Assembly: GCA_019802505.1 (NCBI GenBank)
Contig: JAFMOC010000072.1
Coordinates: forward strand, 3,242,501-3,306,500
Direction of reading: 5' to 3'
Origin: Corydoras sp. C115
Lineage: Eukaryota; Chordata; Actinopteri; Siluriformes; Callichthyidae
Length of the DNA stretch: 64,000 bases
Shown here: positions 25,601-35,792 of the stretch, piece by piece
Numbering within the stretch: position 1 is the stretch's first letter
Layout: each line of letters starts with the position of its first letter
Position numbers and translations under genes: made by a program
The notes under the pieces: generated by a model
Database searches by the model: none
Told to the model about the DNA's origin: nothing
The model's input: only the letters and a program-made list of their open reading frames with translations

Positions 25601-27853
25601 TTTCCATGTTCTCCCCGTGTCAATGTGGGTTTCCTCCGGGTTCTCCGGTTTCCTCCCACAGTCCAAAAAATGGATCAAGGTGAATTGAATTCTCCAAATT
25701 GCCCCATATAGAGTGTGTCTGTGTGAGTGAGTGTTTGCCCAGTGATGGATTGGCGCCCTGTCCTGGGTGTATATGCCCAGCGCCCGAAAGGTTCTCACTT
25801 GGATGGGCATGGGGAACCCCCCCCCACAACCCTAGTAGAGGATAAAGCAGAAGATAATGGATGGATGGATAATTTAGGCTGTAAAAGTAAGCATTAATAT
25901 CTGAAAAAATTTACCAAAGTGCCATGAACGATGCCCTGTGGGCCAATGTAGCAGTAACTCCCTGCAGTCATCTGTCCATACCTGAGCATAAAGTTAATTT
26001 AATGGACACAGAAAAGTAACTACGGCAGAATTATACTATAATACTGTAATTGTAGGATTGCTGTAAATTTAAGTATGATACAAAATAATTATGCAAAAAT
26101 ATAACTTACATGGTGTTTCCCAAAGCAAACATTCTCTCATAGTTATCTCTAGACGAATAGTTAGGAATGACCTAAGAACAAAATACAGGAACTGTCTGTA
26201 AACGACCATAAACATTTAGATTCAGGCAAAATTATTTACATTACGTTACATTTGATTACATAATCAATACATACAAATAGTGATAAAAGTTTACATAACA
26301 CAAGGCCGTGAAAAAAAGTAATTTTATAATTCCTTTGCACATTTGTTGCAGCGTTACAAAATTGAAATATCAAACAAGGCTGTCCTGGTGTGAAAAAGTA
26401 TTGCCCCCATAGATATTGCCCCCATTTGTCACTGTGATAAAGCACATTTTTTGTAAAACTGAGTTCAATTTCAACAGCCACATCCAGATTATTGCCAGAC
26501 CTACTAATAATTCACTTTAATAGACTCTTTCTGATAACATGAAGTTAACATGAACGATCTAAATTCAAGAACAAATGAGATGACAACTTCTTTTCGTTTT
26601 TTTGAAGTATCTTCATCGGCTCCTCATCTATAATACTGCCATACTACAGCAATGACCTTTTTTTTTTAACCACACACTTGCATTTAATGGAGAGTACGTT
26701 GGACTACAAGCTTTGCAGTCCTGCTAGGATGTTACTGCAAAGACTGTGTCCATTTAGAGTTTATTCATAACTGAAAAAGTTTTTTTTTTTTTTTTTTTTG
26801 AAAAAATTAATATTTCATAATTACAATCTGTATATTGGTGTCTTGCATTGATAATGCTGCCTGGCCACTAAAGGAGGAGGAGTCCCCTACAGAGCCTTGG
26901 TCCTCACAAGGTTTCTTCTTGAAGAACCAACACCACCAGGGAGTTTTTCCTTTCCACTGTCACTACTTTTATTGGGGTTCAGGCTTAAACCACTGTAAAC
27001 TGCTTTGAGACAATGTACTATTATAAAAATAATTATATAAATAAACAAATAATTTGAAACTTGACATATATCAATATGGAAAATGTTACAAAGCCATTTC
27101 TAAGGCTTTGGACCACAAGTGAACCAATAATGAAAGCTAACAAACGTAAAAAACATTAAACAGTGTTTCTTGCCAAACTCCTTTCTAGAAGTGACCACCT
27201 CATCAAAAATTACTTCAGAGCGCATCAACAACTCATCAATGAGGTTACAGCGGAACCTGTGGGCCTCACTTGCGGTCTGTTCATGATTTAACAAGACTGG
27301 GCAAAAATATACCAACATGTGAGAGTTCCAAAACGAAAACCACTGCTGACCAAAAGAACACAAATGCACATTCTCTAATTTGTAATTATGTTGGATAAAA
27401 GGTGTCTGCTAAATGACTAAATGAAATGTTAATATAATCTTAAATTTGCCAAAAACATCTTTTTGAACATCTTTTTTAAACTTTTCGTGAAATATTGAAT
27501 GGACTGACAAGTGAAAAAATATATAACTTTTTGAACTAACACAGCACTTTAGAAAATAAACATCAACTCAACAGTCAAACGTGGTTGGGGTTAATGTGTA
27601 TTTTCTGGGGCTGCTTTGCAGCTTTATGACTTGGATGACTTGCTGTAACTGATGAAACCTTGAATTCAGAAAATCCTGTTGAAGAATGTCCAGCCATTAG
27701 TTTGTGACCCTAAGCTTAAGTGTCCTTGGAAAAAACAAAATTAAGGTGTTAAGTTGGCTAGTCAAAGAGCAGACTCAAATCCTATTGGGCTGTTGTGGCA
27801 TTATCTTAAAAATATTCTTTCATACTCGTCTTTGTTAGTGTCTAATAATTATT

Positions 27854-27900
<47 letters not shown>

Positions 27901-30900
27901 TCTGTGTAATACCATGCCATTGGTAATTACGCAACGTGGAGAGGAAGGCATGCTGGGAAAGAGACCGAGAGGATGACCACTGTACATCACCAAAGTTTGT
28001 TCTTCTGTCATATTACTAAGGTAATAAAACACCAGCCAAAACTGAAAAACACACACAAAGTTGAAATACAGTGTTTTACATTTTTTCATTCTTATAACAT
28101 TTGCATTAGATTCTCACACACAAACACACACCTGGGCCCAGTTGCTGAACACTTGTCCATTTCCTCCATAGGTGACAAGCTCTTGGGGAAACTGAAGGAT
28201 GACAGATATAAATAAAAGTCTTATTCTGACTCTAGATATATGGCATTTAACAAACCAAAAATACAGCAGCTTTTTGTTATAACACACTACCTGATCAAAA
28301 ATGACCAGTGAATTAACTTGAATAAAACTATTTATCTTATCTTTGGTATTTTGTTAAAGATTATTTATATTATATTTGTGGTCTTACTTGAGCTACAACA
28401 GGATCCAGATTGTTCATGATCATATGCATAATGGCTGCAGCATGTCTTGTCTTACATGGATACTGATCAATGGGATATGCTCTGAAAGTATAAAAATATG
28501 CATACACAAAATATATGTAACATCAATAAATGTGTCTGTCTCACTAAATCAACAATAAATCTAACAATAATGATCAAAAGCTCTTAACTCCACTTTTTCT
28601 CTGTATGTCTGCACCTGGTAATATTTACATATATTTGTAAAAAATATATAAATGTCAAAATAAATTTACATTTATTTAGTTTATATTTTAAAAGTTCATT
28701 GCTGCACACTTGAAGCGGCACAGTGGCTTAGTAGTTACAACGTTCGCCTCTCAACGCTGGAGATTCCAGGTTCAAATCCCAATCTGGGTAGAGTTTCCAT
28801 GTTCTCCCCGTGTCTGGTTTCCTCCGGGTTCTCTGGTTTCCTCCCACAGTCCAAAAACATTGGAATGGGGAAAATTGAATGCTCCAAAGTGCCTCACATA
28901 GAGTGTGTTTGTGTGTGTGTCTGTGTGAGTGAGTCTGCCCAGCGATAGATTGTCCTGGTGTATTTGCCCAGCGCCCAAAATGTTTTCCCCTAGATGTGCA
29001 TGAGGAACCGAAACTATAATCTAGTAGAGGATTAAGCGGCAGATAATGAATGAATGAATGTTGCACATTCTTCACAGATTCCATTTAAGATTTATTTATT
29101 TTCCTCTTTATAAGAGAATATGTTTATTGGAAATAAAGCATTTCAAGCTTTAAGTATGAGTAATTGCTTTCTTGATCACACCATAACTAAAAACACAGGT
29201 AATGACCCAATGGTGGGATTCCTTTATATTAATTTCTGAAAGGTGGCAATCCTAGGTGCATCTTAAGCCAGTAACAGTAAGTCCCAGCGTCTCGATGTTC
29301 AAGGGCTACTTCTTTTGGAGTGCGGACACTGGGACATTACAACACCATGCATTGCTACTGAATCCATGTTCTAAGCTACCTGTGCTTCAGGCTCTCGACT
29401 TTTGTTTTCGATCAGGACCCTTGCTGTTAATGATTGACAGCAATGAGTGGTAACCACTAACCCACTGTCGCCGGTGACAGAAGCTGAGGGCCCATCCATG
29501 CTTGCTCCTCATTGGCATGAGGTGACGCAAAATCTAATACATAGGTGCAGCTTAGTGAAGCATCTGAAGAGAGTCTGCACAGTTGGATTGGGGCCGGATC
29601 AGGAAGCACCCTTTTTGGTTTTTGTTTATTTTCTTAAATTTCCATAGGGTGCACGTCCTTGTGCACCAGTAAGAATTGCATGCAACCTGAAGTATGTTTC
29701 TGTAACAATAGAGTTAAGTCTTACCTCATGGGAACTGTTGGGCAGAAACGATACATGTAGATGTGCCCATACTGTTTAAGTTCCTGGGCAAATTCTGGCG
29801 CCAGACTTGTATGTAAAGAAGGTGGAAAATATCGCAGAGAATTTTTCAAAGCCAGCTGTTGTTGGACAAAATTGCAAAAGAATTAGATTTTTACTTTAAA
29901 ATTTGTTAGTTCTAGTCCTAAAATGTCAGGCTCTGAATTGTACTCAGTTACACAATATATGACTCTTAACATCTACTTTTTTATAACATGCAATTGGCAA
30001 TCAATTCTTTAATGGGCAGCAGTTTTAAGAAGATTCAGTTTGTCAAATTCAGAAACATCCTGTTTGTTAGTTTTATTGTACAGTTATTTTCAGCAGCTGT
30101 GGCAAATTTTCCATAGATTTGAACAGGTACAGTGACAAACCGTCACAAAGTTTGTAATACAAACATCATTAAAGCTAACCACTCACAGACTGCATTTTGT
30201 TTAAAAGAAATATCTTAAGAACCAGTAATGGATTAGTGCCCTGTTCTGGATGTAACTGCTCCTAAAACATTCTTTCCTGGATGGGCATAGGGAACCTCTC
30301 CCACAACACTAGTCTTTAGCATATAAACCTAGTCTTTAAGAAGATAATAAGATGAGATGAGAAATATCTTATGGAACAAAACATTGGTTATTTTATAAAA
30401 TTGTTTTGTCTACATTTTGAAAATGTAATAAAGCCAAAGTAGACATGTTATCGTATAATCTTTATTTATCATGGACCTATCATGCAACTTCAGTTTACCA
30501 TTCACCATTCAACTAATTTTTCTCTAGCATTCAAGCTTTTTCTGGTTCAACACCACTTATCTTTGGTAATTATTGACAAGACCACAAACAAACATTAAAA
30601 GCTGGCCCCAAAGTTTTGTTCTAAAAGATCAGCCCTAACCTTTGGACCCTTAGCACCCTGAGCATGTCTGAATAAAATTAATCAATAAACACCATAATCT
30701 GTAAATACAGAACTTGTTTATTACAATGTTTTGGGCATGATTAAATATATTAGACATCGATAATTAAAAGACTTACTCGTTTCTCCTCTGCAGTAAGGTT
30801 TGGTGTACGGATGGGTGCATGAGGCAGGTTTGGGTCTCTTCCATTATTTGGTGGCAGAGGGTTTAAAGGTAAACCTTCACATAGCATCTTTAGACAAGCC

Positions 30901-30902
30901 AT
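16254..30902 (-). CDS. uroc1: Urocanate hydratase (urocanase), complete, 19 coding exons
   Basis: Exons in transcript order: 30777-30902, 29725-29855, 28388-28481, 28132-28191, 27913-28041, 26110-26171, 25915-25981, 23657-23800, 22858-22946, 22720-22782, 22385-22564, 21013-21101, 20855-20927, 20588-20777, 17557-17655, 17223-17322, 17046-17127, 16766-16865, 16254-16394. The sum is 2019 nt, 672 residues plus TAA, close to human UROC1. All introns are GT-AG with continuous phase. Landmarks: YGGNGQVFSNW, MYSGHPLGLFP, the NAD-binding stretch SSGLGGMSGAQAKAA (exon 8), LVDLGSDQTS (exon 11), WDYGNAFLLEA (exon 12), SRDHHDVSGTDSPFRETS (exon 16), HNGGGVGWGEV (exons 17-18) and RRCWSGN (exon 19). Known role: cytosolic, NAD+-dependent conversion of urocanate to imidazolone propionate, the second step of histidine degradation. 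Intron 14 (about 2.9 kb) holds a Tc1-like element. Dinucleotide repeats abut three splice sites. Confidence 0.97.
17366..17439. repeat. (TA)n microsatellite
   Basis: Uninterrupted TA run in uroc1 intron 15. Confidence 0.95.
17925..18134. repeat. Dispersed repeat shared with 34015-34210
   Basis: Shares TTGTTGGTGATTT, GTGTAACGG, GACTTCACAGG-like and GGGCACATGCATTTATCAG-like blocks, in the same order, with 34015-34210. No coding potential or ends identified. Confidence 0.5.
18135..19569 (-). mobile_element. Tc1-like DNA transposon, decayed, in uroc1 intron 14
   Basis: Minus-strand transposase remnants include the helix-turn-helix region (TTVGAIIQKWKKYN, then PRPGAPCKISPHG) and later DDE-region pieces, with frameshifts and stops. 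The right end has both an inner and an outer direct-repeat-type terminus containing GATCAAATACTTATTTCC (19374-19391 and 19545-19562). The left end keeps only the inner one (GAAATAAGTATTTGAACCCC near 18253). The outer left end is lost or diverged, so the element is immobile. Confidence 0.85.
20112..20335 (+). mobile_element. tRNA-derived SINE of the L2-tail type, degenerate
   Basis: The head GTGGTTAGGGTATTGGGCTA and a B-box-like GTTCAAATCCCAGG are followed by the body CTTGAGCAAGACCCTTAACC and a decayed tail. It is related to 50216-50435 and 61348-61545 and distinct from the abundant family. Confidence 0.75.
20437..20540 (+). repeat. (GA)n(GT)n compound microsatellite
   Basis: About 10 GA units then about 42 GT units. 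On the uroc1 transcript this is a CA repeat starting 47 nt after the exon 14 donor. Confidence 0.95.
22570..22626 (+). repeat. (CA)n microsatellite at the uroc1 exon 11 acceptor
   Basis: On the transcript strand this is (TG)n, about 28 units, ending within about 8 nt of the exon 11 acceptor AG, so it occupies the polypyrimidine-tract position. Confidence 0.95.
23891..25260. mobile_element. Inverted-repeat DNA element interrupted by a retroposon
   Basis: TATTCAACCAGCAAG at 23931-23945 is perfectly inverted as CTTGCTGGTTGAATA at 25204-25218. Similarity continues outward (ATTCATACCCCTGG on the left versus GGAGTATAAATAA on the right), giving terminal inverted repeats of roughly 50 bp. The interior includes an L2-type tail fragment (24099-24152) and retroposon copy 10, with no intact transposase. 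It lies in uroc1 intron 7. Confidence 0.65.
24812..25163 (-). mobile_element. tRNA-headed retroposon, copy 10
   Basis: Full-length minus-strand copy with a CCAT-type tail, nested inside the inverted-repeat element at 23891-25260. No clear target duplication was found. Confidence 0.9.
25274..25320 (+). mobile_element. Tc1-like terminal fragment
   Basis: ACAGTACCACTCAAAAATTT and GGACACACCTACTTTTTGAT resemble one terminal inverted repeat of a common teleost Tc1-like group. Only one end is present. Confidence 0.5.
25329..25456 (+). mobile_element. tRNA-headed retroposon, copy 11 (3' fragment)
   Basis: 5'-truncated copy that begins at GGGATAGATTGGC and runs through the conserved 3' third to a GGAT-type tail. 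Confidence 0.85.
25528..25872 (+). mobile_element. tRNA-headed retroposon, copy 12
   Basis: Near full-length, with a small deletion in the head. It is flanked by TAGGCTGTA on the left (25519-25527) and the right (25875-25883), a target-site duplication. Confidence 0.9.
26840..27045 (+). repeat. Dispersed teleost repeat fragment
   Basis: Contains AGGGAGTTTTTCCTTTCCAC and GTAAACTGCTTTGAGACAAT, phrases of a widespread teleost repeat. A weaker relative may lie near 32040-32225. No ends or coding capacity visible. Confidence 0.45.
27391..27430 (+). repeat. L2-type retroposon tail fragment
   Basis: TTGGATAAAAGGTGTCTGCT followed by AAATGACTAAATG, the 3' tail of the L2-type families, without a recognisable body. 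Confidence 0.6.
27857..27899 (+). repeat. (GT)n microsatellite beside the uroc1 exon 5 donor
   Basis: On the transcript this is a CA repeat starting 13 nt after the exon 5 donor GTATTA. Confidence 0.95.
28713..29060 (+). mobile_element. tRNA-headed retroposon, copy 13
   Basis: Full-length copy with a GAAT tail in uroc1 intron 2. Flanks share a short imperfect repeat (TGCACA), so the target duplication is only weakly supported. Confidence 0.88.
30228..30350 (+). mobile_element. tRNA-headed retroposon, copy 14 (old 3' fragment)
   Basis: Strongly diverged 3' third: GGATTAGTGCCCTGTTCTGG, then TCCTGGATGGGCATAGGGAA and a degraded tail. It lies in uroc1 intron 1. Confidence 0.65.
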
Positions 30903-31334
30903 CTCTTCTGCAAGCAAAAAAAAAATAAAAGAAACCTTTTTTTGTGCTAAATTAAAGAAATGGAGAAAGTATCAGTTGACACTCCTGAACAGTTGCTAAA
31001 AGAGTACCTGACTGGAATAATATTCAGTACCTAACTCCCCCTACTTCACTCCCCTTCACCCAATTGGTTACATGTTAACTCATCCAGTTGACTGTTACTT
31101 GACAAGGCAACTCATTATTAAAATAAAATATTTATTAAACAAAGGAGAATGTTTTCTAAAAGCACATGAACAATGTACATGAAATTTAACACTCCAAATT
31201 AAAGGAGCACATAATCATAAATGTACAAACTGCAAAAGACAAATATTGATTTTTTTTATGCTAAGAAGACATTGTAGATAATATAACGACAATACAGAGA
31301 GAATAAATAATTGTGACACACCTCTTAGTCATTG

Positions 31335-31560
31335 AATTCAAGCATTTTATTGAGTCACATTGCCACAGGTGTATAAGCCATGTATTTTGGACAATTGTAT
31401 GCTACCAAATTTGAGGGAACACTTTGGGGAAGGTCCTTTTTCTCTTTCTGCATGATTGTGCCCTATCGCTCATTACAAAGTCCATAAAGGCATGGTTGGG
31501 TAAATTTCGTGTGACCTGCACACATGACCTTAACATGGAATGAGCAAGAATGGAAATGGT
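31335..31560 (+). mobile_element. Tc1-like element, internal-deletion derivative
   Basis: The 5' region phrase CATTGCCACAGGTGTATAA joins directly to a late transposase segment (TTTTGGACAATTGTATGCT, then a TGCATGATTGTGCCC part corresponding to the second catalytic Asp region). Most of the transposase is deleted and the frame is broken. Confidence 0.65.
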
Positions 31561-32410
31561 AAGACAGGCACTTACTAATGGTCTTCTGGAGAGTGTGCAA
31601 AATTCCTACAGATGCTTCAAAATCTTTAAGACTTTTAATGAATGAACTACATCAATATTATTTATTTTTGATTATCAAACAGGTCCTTAAATTTGATTGG
31701 GTTAGCTGTTTGTGCAGCCATGACATTACTGACAATGATGCACACCTCTGGCTGCTTTACATTCGTATCAATGCGTGAAACATGCAAACGTAGTTGAAAA
31801 TTATTTTATATCACATACCATAAATGGAAATACAGATTTATATAAACAGTGAGCTGTTTCAGATAAGCACTAAGCCGATATCCCGTTGCTTAGCAATCAA
31901 TGTTCACTTGACTAGACTAGCTTACTTAGCGGAAGACCATTTATTAAATAATTTAGTTTTAAATAAACACCATTTTATAAAAGCAATAAGTCACTATGTG
32001 CATTATTGTGAATGTCTTCAGCTCTCATGACACTGACGGAACACTGCGGCTACAACAATTCCTGGATGGAACCTGGATTTCTGTTGGACCTTGCTCTTTA
32101 CAAGGTTCCTTTATAAAACCTAACAAATATCATAGAGTTTTGCCACTGTTGCTTTGTCTTGCTGTTTGTTAATTCAAGACAGCTTTGAGATGAGATGCTG
32201 TAAAAAGTGCCATATAAATAATTTAACTTAAACACAGTTTGTAAAAACAATTTGGAGAATTCACAATCTTTTGTGTGTATTATGTATTGCATCAGTGAAA
32301 TTTAATATTGTCCAGACCAGCTGCTTATAAAATGAACAAGCCAAAATGATCTATCTACTATAAAAATACAAGACTTAAGAATTTATAAACATATTGAGTA
32401 TTTTTTTTTA

Positions 32411-32769
32411 TTCATTCATTCATTCATTATCTCCCGCTTTATCCTCTATTAGGGTCGCGGTGGGGTTCCCCATGCCCATCCAGGGGAGAACATCTCGGGC
32501 GCTGGGCAGATAGACCCAGGACAGGGCGCCAATCCATCGCTGGGCACACACTCACTCACACACACACACACACACACTATATGGGGCAATTTTTGAGAAT
32601 TCAATTGACTTGATCCATGTTTTTGGACTGTGGGAGGAAACCGGAGAACCCGGAGGAAACCCACGCGGACACGGGGAGAACATGGAAACTCCACCCAGGT
32701 GGGGATTCGAACTGGGAATCCCTAGCGCTGAGAGGAGAACGTGCTAACCACTAAGCCACCGTGCCGCCC
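32411..32769 (-). mobile_element. tRNA-headed retroposon, copy 15
   Basis: Full-length minus-strand copy with an ATTC-type tail and intact A and B boxes. The AT-rich flanks make a target duplication ambiguous. Confidence 0.92.
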
Positions 32770-32804
32770 TATTTATTTATTTTTTTTTATTTTAAAAACC
32801 AACC

Positions 32805-32990
32805 TGACCCTATGTAAAAAAGTAATTGCCACCTAAATCTGCATCTAAGCAACCCCAGACAATTCACACTACCACCACTGTCAACATGATGTTAATTTTG
32901 TTTTAAATGCTTTTTGCATTTACAGTTTCATGGTTTCTTTATTTGTGGATTGTGTATAATATATGTTAATATACGATTGTTGTGTTTTTT
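32805..32990 (+). repeat. Dispersed repeat, unoccupied paralogue of the 34.5-35.9 kb locus
   Basis: AAAGTAATTGCCACC, AAGCAACCCCAGACAA, CATGATGTTAATTTTG, TTTTAAATGC and TTTATTTGTGGAT appear in the same order as at 34519-34630 plus 35911-35925, but without the 1.28 kb insertion. Confidence 0.7.
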
Positions 32991-33358
32991 CGTTTGAAAG
33001 AATTAACTGTGCTGATCATTGATCAAGGTTTTGTCTTTTTCATGCTGCTCTTTAAAAAGGTTTTATAAACATGCTGGTCAAATCAATTAAAATAAGTCTA
33101 GCAGCCACATTGTCATTTAGTTGGTTGAATTGCCTGATAGAGCTCTTAAAATCATTGCAGGGCTTTCCCTCAACTAAGTCATCTCACATCAGTGTGTAGC
33201 AACAACTTAAGAGTGGTTGCAGACAGACTTTTTCTAGAAGGCAACAAAAAGCTCAGGTATGTCTTTGGAGTGTTCTGGCATGAATGGAATATTATCTCTT
33301 ACTTGTCGAGCATTTTGCAATCTAACCACGTTACCTTTGCAAATGACCTATGGATTAT

Positions 33359-33704
33359 TCATTCATTATCTTCCGCTTTGTCTTATATTAGGGTCACGGG
33401 GGGTTCCCCATGCCCATCCAGGGGAGAACGTTTCGGGCGCTGGACAGACACACCCAGGACAGGGCACCAATATATCGCTGGGCACACACTCACACAGACA
33501 CGCACACATACACACACTATATGGGGCAATTTGGAGAACTCAATTGACTTGAACCATGTTTTTGGACTGTGGGAGGAAACCGGAGAACCCGGAGGAAACC
33601 CACGCGGACATGGGGAGAACATGGAAACTCCACCGGGAATTCAAACCGGGAATCCCTAGTGCTGAGAGGCGGACGTGTTAACCACTAAGCCACCGTGCCG
33701 CCCT
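33359..33704 (-). mobile_element. tRNA-headed retroposon, copy 16
   Basis: Full-length, flanked on both sides by the perfect 12-bp target duplication CCTATGGATTAT (33347-33358 and 33705-33716). Confidence 0.95.
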
Positions 33705-34014
33705 CCTATGGATTATGATCAACGTATTGGGCAACCCTGTCCTACACCTTCAGAATGAATTTTGCTGGCTCAGTAGGATTAAATAAGTGTTAATCAACCA
33801 ATCATATTTGATACCAGAGACTTCTATCTCGCTAATGTTATGTCAGTGTATTCACGTCTTCTGATTGGTGAGTACTTTTGAGGAGATATTTTCAGCCAAT
33901 CGACTACCAGTATTAGTAGAAAGGGAATTCTTGATATAACTAATCAAACTCTTTTTAAAGAAAAAAAGGAGAATGAACTTTGAGTACAAATACTAAGGAT
34001 TTAATCCTTGAGCA

Positions 34015-34210
34015 TGAGGTTCTTGTTGGTGATTTTCATACACGAGTGTAACGGAAGACATGACTTCACAGGCTCAGGAACAGCTTATTTACACATTATT
34101 TTAAATTCATTAAAACAAATGTGCTTGCATTCCAGCAGCTCATGGTTGCTCTCTGAAGCTTAGAAAGGGCACATGCATTTATCAGGCAAGGTCACAAAAG
34201 AGGTGCGTTA
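34015..34210. repeat. Dispersed repeat shared with 17925-18134
   Basis: Carries the same ordered blocks as the uroc1-intron copy (TTGTTGGTGATTT, GTGTAACGG, a GACTTCACAGG-like block). Element class unknown. Confidence 0.5.
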
Positions 34211-34274
34211 ATTGTCCAATGGCCGTGTGTGTATATAAACATATACACTTAATTAGTAATATAGATATACACTT

Positions 34275-34509
34275 TCCATGTTCTCCCCGTGTCCGCGTGG
34301 GTTTCCTCCGGGTTCCTCCCACAGTCCAAAAACATGGATCAAGTTAATGGAGTTCTCCAAATTGCCCCATATAGAGTGTGTGAGTCAGTGATAGATTGGC
34401 GCCCTGTCCTGGGTGTATCTGCCCAGCGCCCGAGAAGTTCTCCCCTGGATGGGCATGGGGAACCCCCCCGCGACCCTAATAGAGGATAAAAGTGGGTGAT
34501 AATGAATAA
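34275..34509 (+). mobile_element. tRNA-headed retroposon, copy 17 (5'-truncated, with target duplication)
   Basis: Lacks the tRNA-like head but is flanked by ATATACACTT at 34265-34274 and 34510-34519. A 5' truncation inside an intact duplication shows incomplete reverse transcription rather than later deletion. Confidence 0.9.
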
Positions 34510-35274
34510 ATATACACTTAAAAGTAATTGCCACCAACACCTGCTTTAAAGCAACCCCAGACAAATCACACTGCCGGCATGATGTTGATTTTGTTTTAAA
34601 TGCTTTCTGCCAGAACAGTTTCACTGTTTTTTAGATGGCTTTTGAAAAAAGCCATCTATTGTTATTCCTCCGATTCTTATTATTCTTCTTATAACCGATT
34701 TGTGCGATTAATTCAGCCCGAACCGCTCGACGTACAGACTCGGTTCGAACACCGTTACGTAGGTAATGATTACGGGACCTGTGCTATGTATTTTTGGAGT
34801 TTGTACCATTTATAGTTTTTAATAAAATTAAGTTTTAAGAGGCAAAAATCCCCATAGAGAATGCATGGGGCTGATTTTCGGACGGCCATAACTCGGCCAT
34901 TTTTTGAGCTACAGCCACGAAACTTCAGAGACTTAGACTTGGGGTAAATGTCTGCAAAAGTCCAAAGTTTTATCAAGATTGGACTTACCGATCACTTTTT
35001 ATCGATCTTTGAATATCACCCCATTAAAGTCTATGGAGCCCCTAGAGTGGGTGACGTCATCCCCACTCTGTTTGAGGAATGCTTTTTTTTCGCCAAACAA
35101 ACGTCTGTAACATCGCGATACTTTCACCTAGAAACTCCATTTTACCCTTAAACGATAGATATTTTAGTTCTCTCTAACATGACAGAGTTTCATGAGGATT
35201 GAAGTTTTAGTTTCCGAGCTATGATCGTTTGTTTGGCAGGAGTGGCTGAATCTGTCCGATCGACTTAAAAATAT

Positions 35275-35650
35275 CTCTTCTAAGTTTTTAAATCGCCATA
35301 ACTCGGTCATTTTTTATTCAATCTGCATCATATTACACCAGAATAATCCCCAACTCGTCTGGGTTCTAATGATGTCTTTGGTTAAGCGATAGGTGAAAGA
35401 TTTTCCGAGTTATGAGCGTTTGTTTGGAGATAGGAAAAACCGGATTTTCCCATAGACTTAAATGTAATTTCTGTGTCAGATCCTCTTCTAAGTTTCTAAA
35501 TCGCCATAACTCGCTCATTTTTTATTCAATCTGCATCAAATTACACCAGAATAATCCCCCAACGGTCTAGTTTCTAACGGTGTCTTTGGTTAAGCGATAG
35601 GTGATTTCCCGAGTTATGAGCGTTTGTTTGGAGGTAGTAAAAAACGGATT
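35275..35650 (+). repeat. Two tandem 208-bp units
   Basis: Units start at 35275 and 35483. Both contain AAATCGCCATAACTCG, TTTTTTATTCAATCTGCATC, TTACACCAGAATAATCCCC and GTTATGAGCGTTTGTTTGGA in order. The second is cut a little short. Confidence 0.88.
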
Positions 35651-35712
35651 TTTTCACTGACTTCAGAATGAGTCTCTGTGTGCTGCATGCACTTTCACAC
35701 ACACAGGCAACA

Positions 35713-35792
35713 GCCAATCAGCATCAGGGAGCCTGGCCGAGTGACGTCACCAGGTTGCCTTATAAGGGTGGCTCATTTGAAGGCAACACAGA
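35713..35792 (+). promoter_or_regulatory. CCAAT-CRE-TATA promoter-like module inside the element
   Basis: In plus-strand order: GCCAATCA (35713-35720), palindromic CRE TGACGTCA (35742-35749) and TTATAAGG (35760-35767). Order and spacing resemble a compact RNA polymerase II core promoter, predicting a start near 35790. No reading frame follows within the element. Activity is inferred only. Confidence 0.4.
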
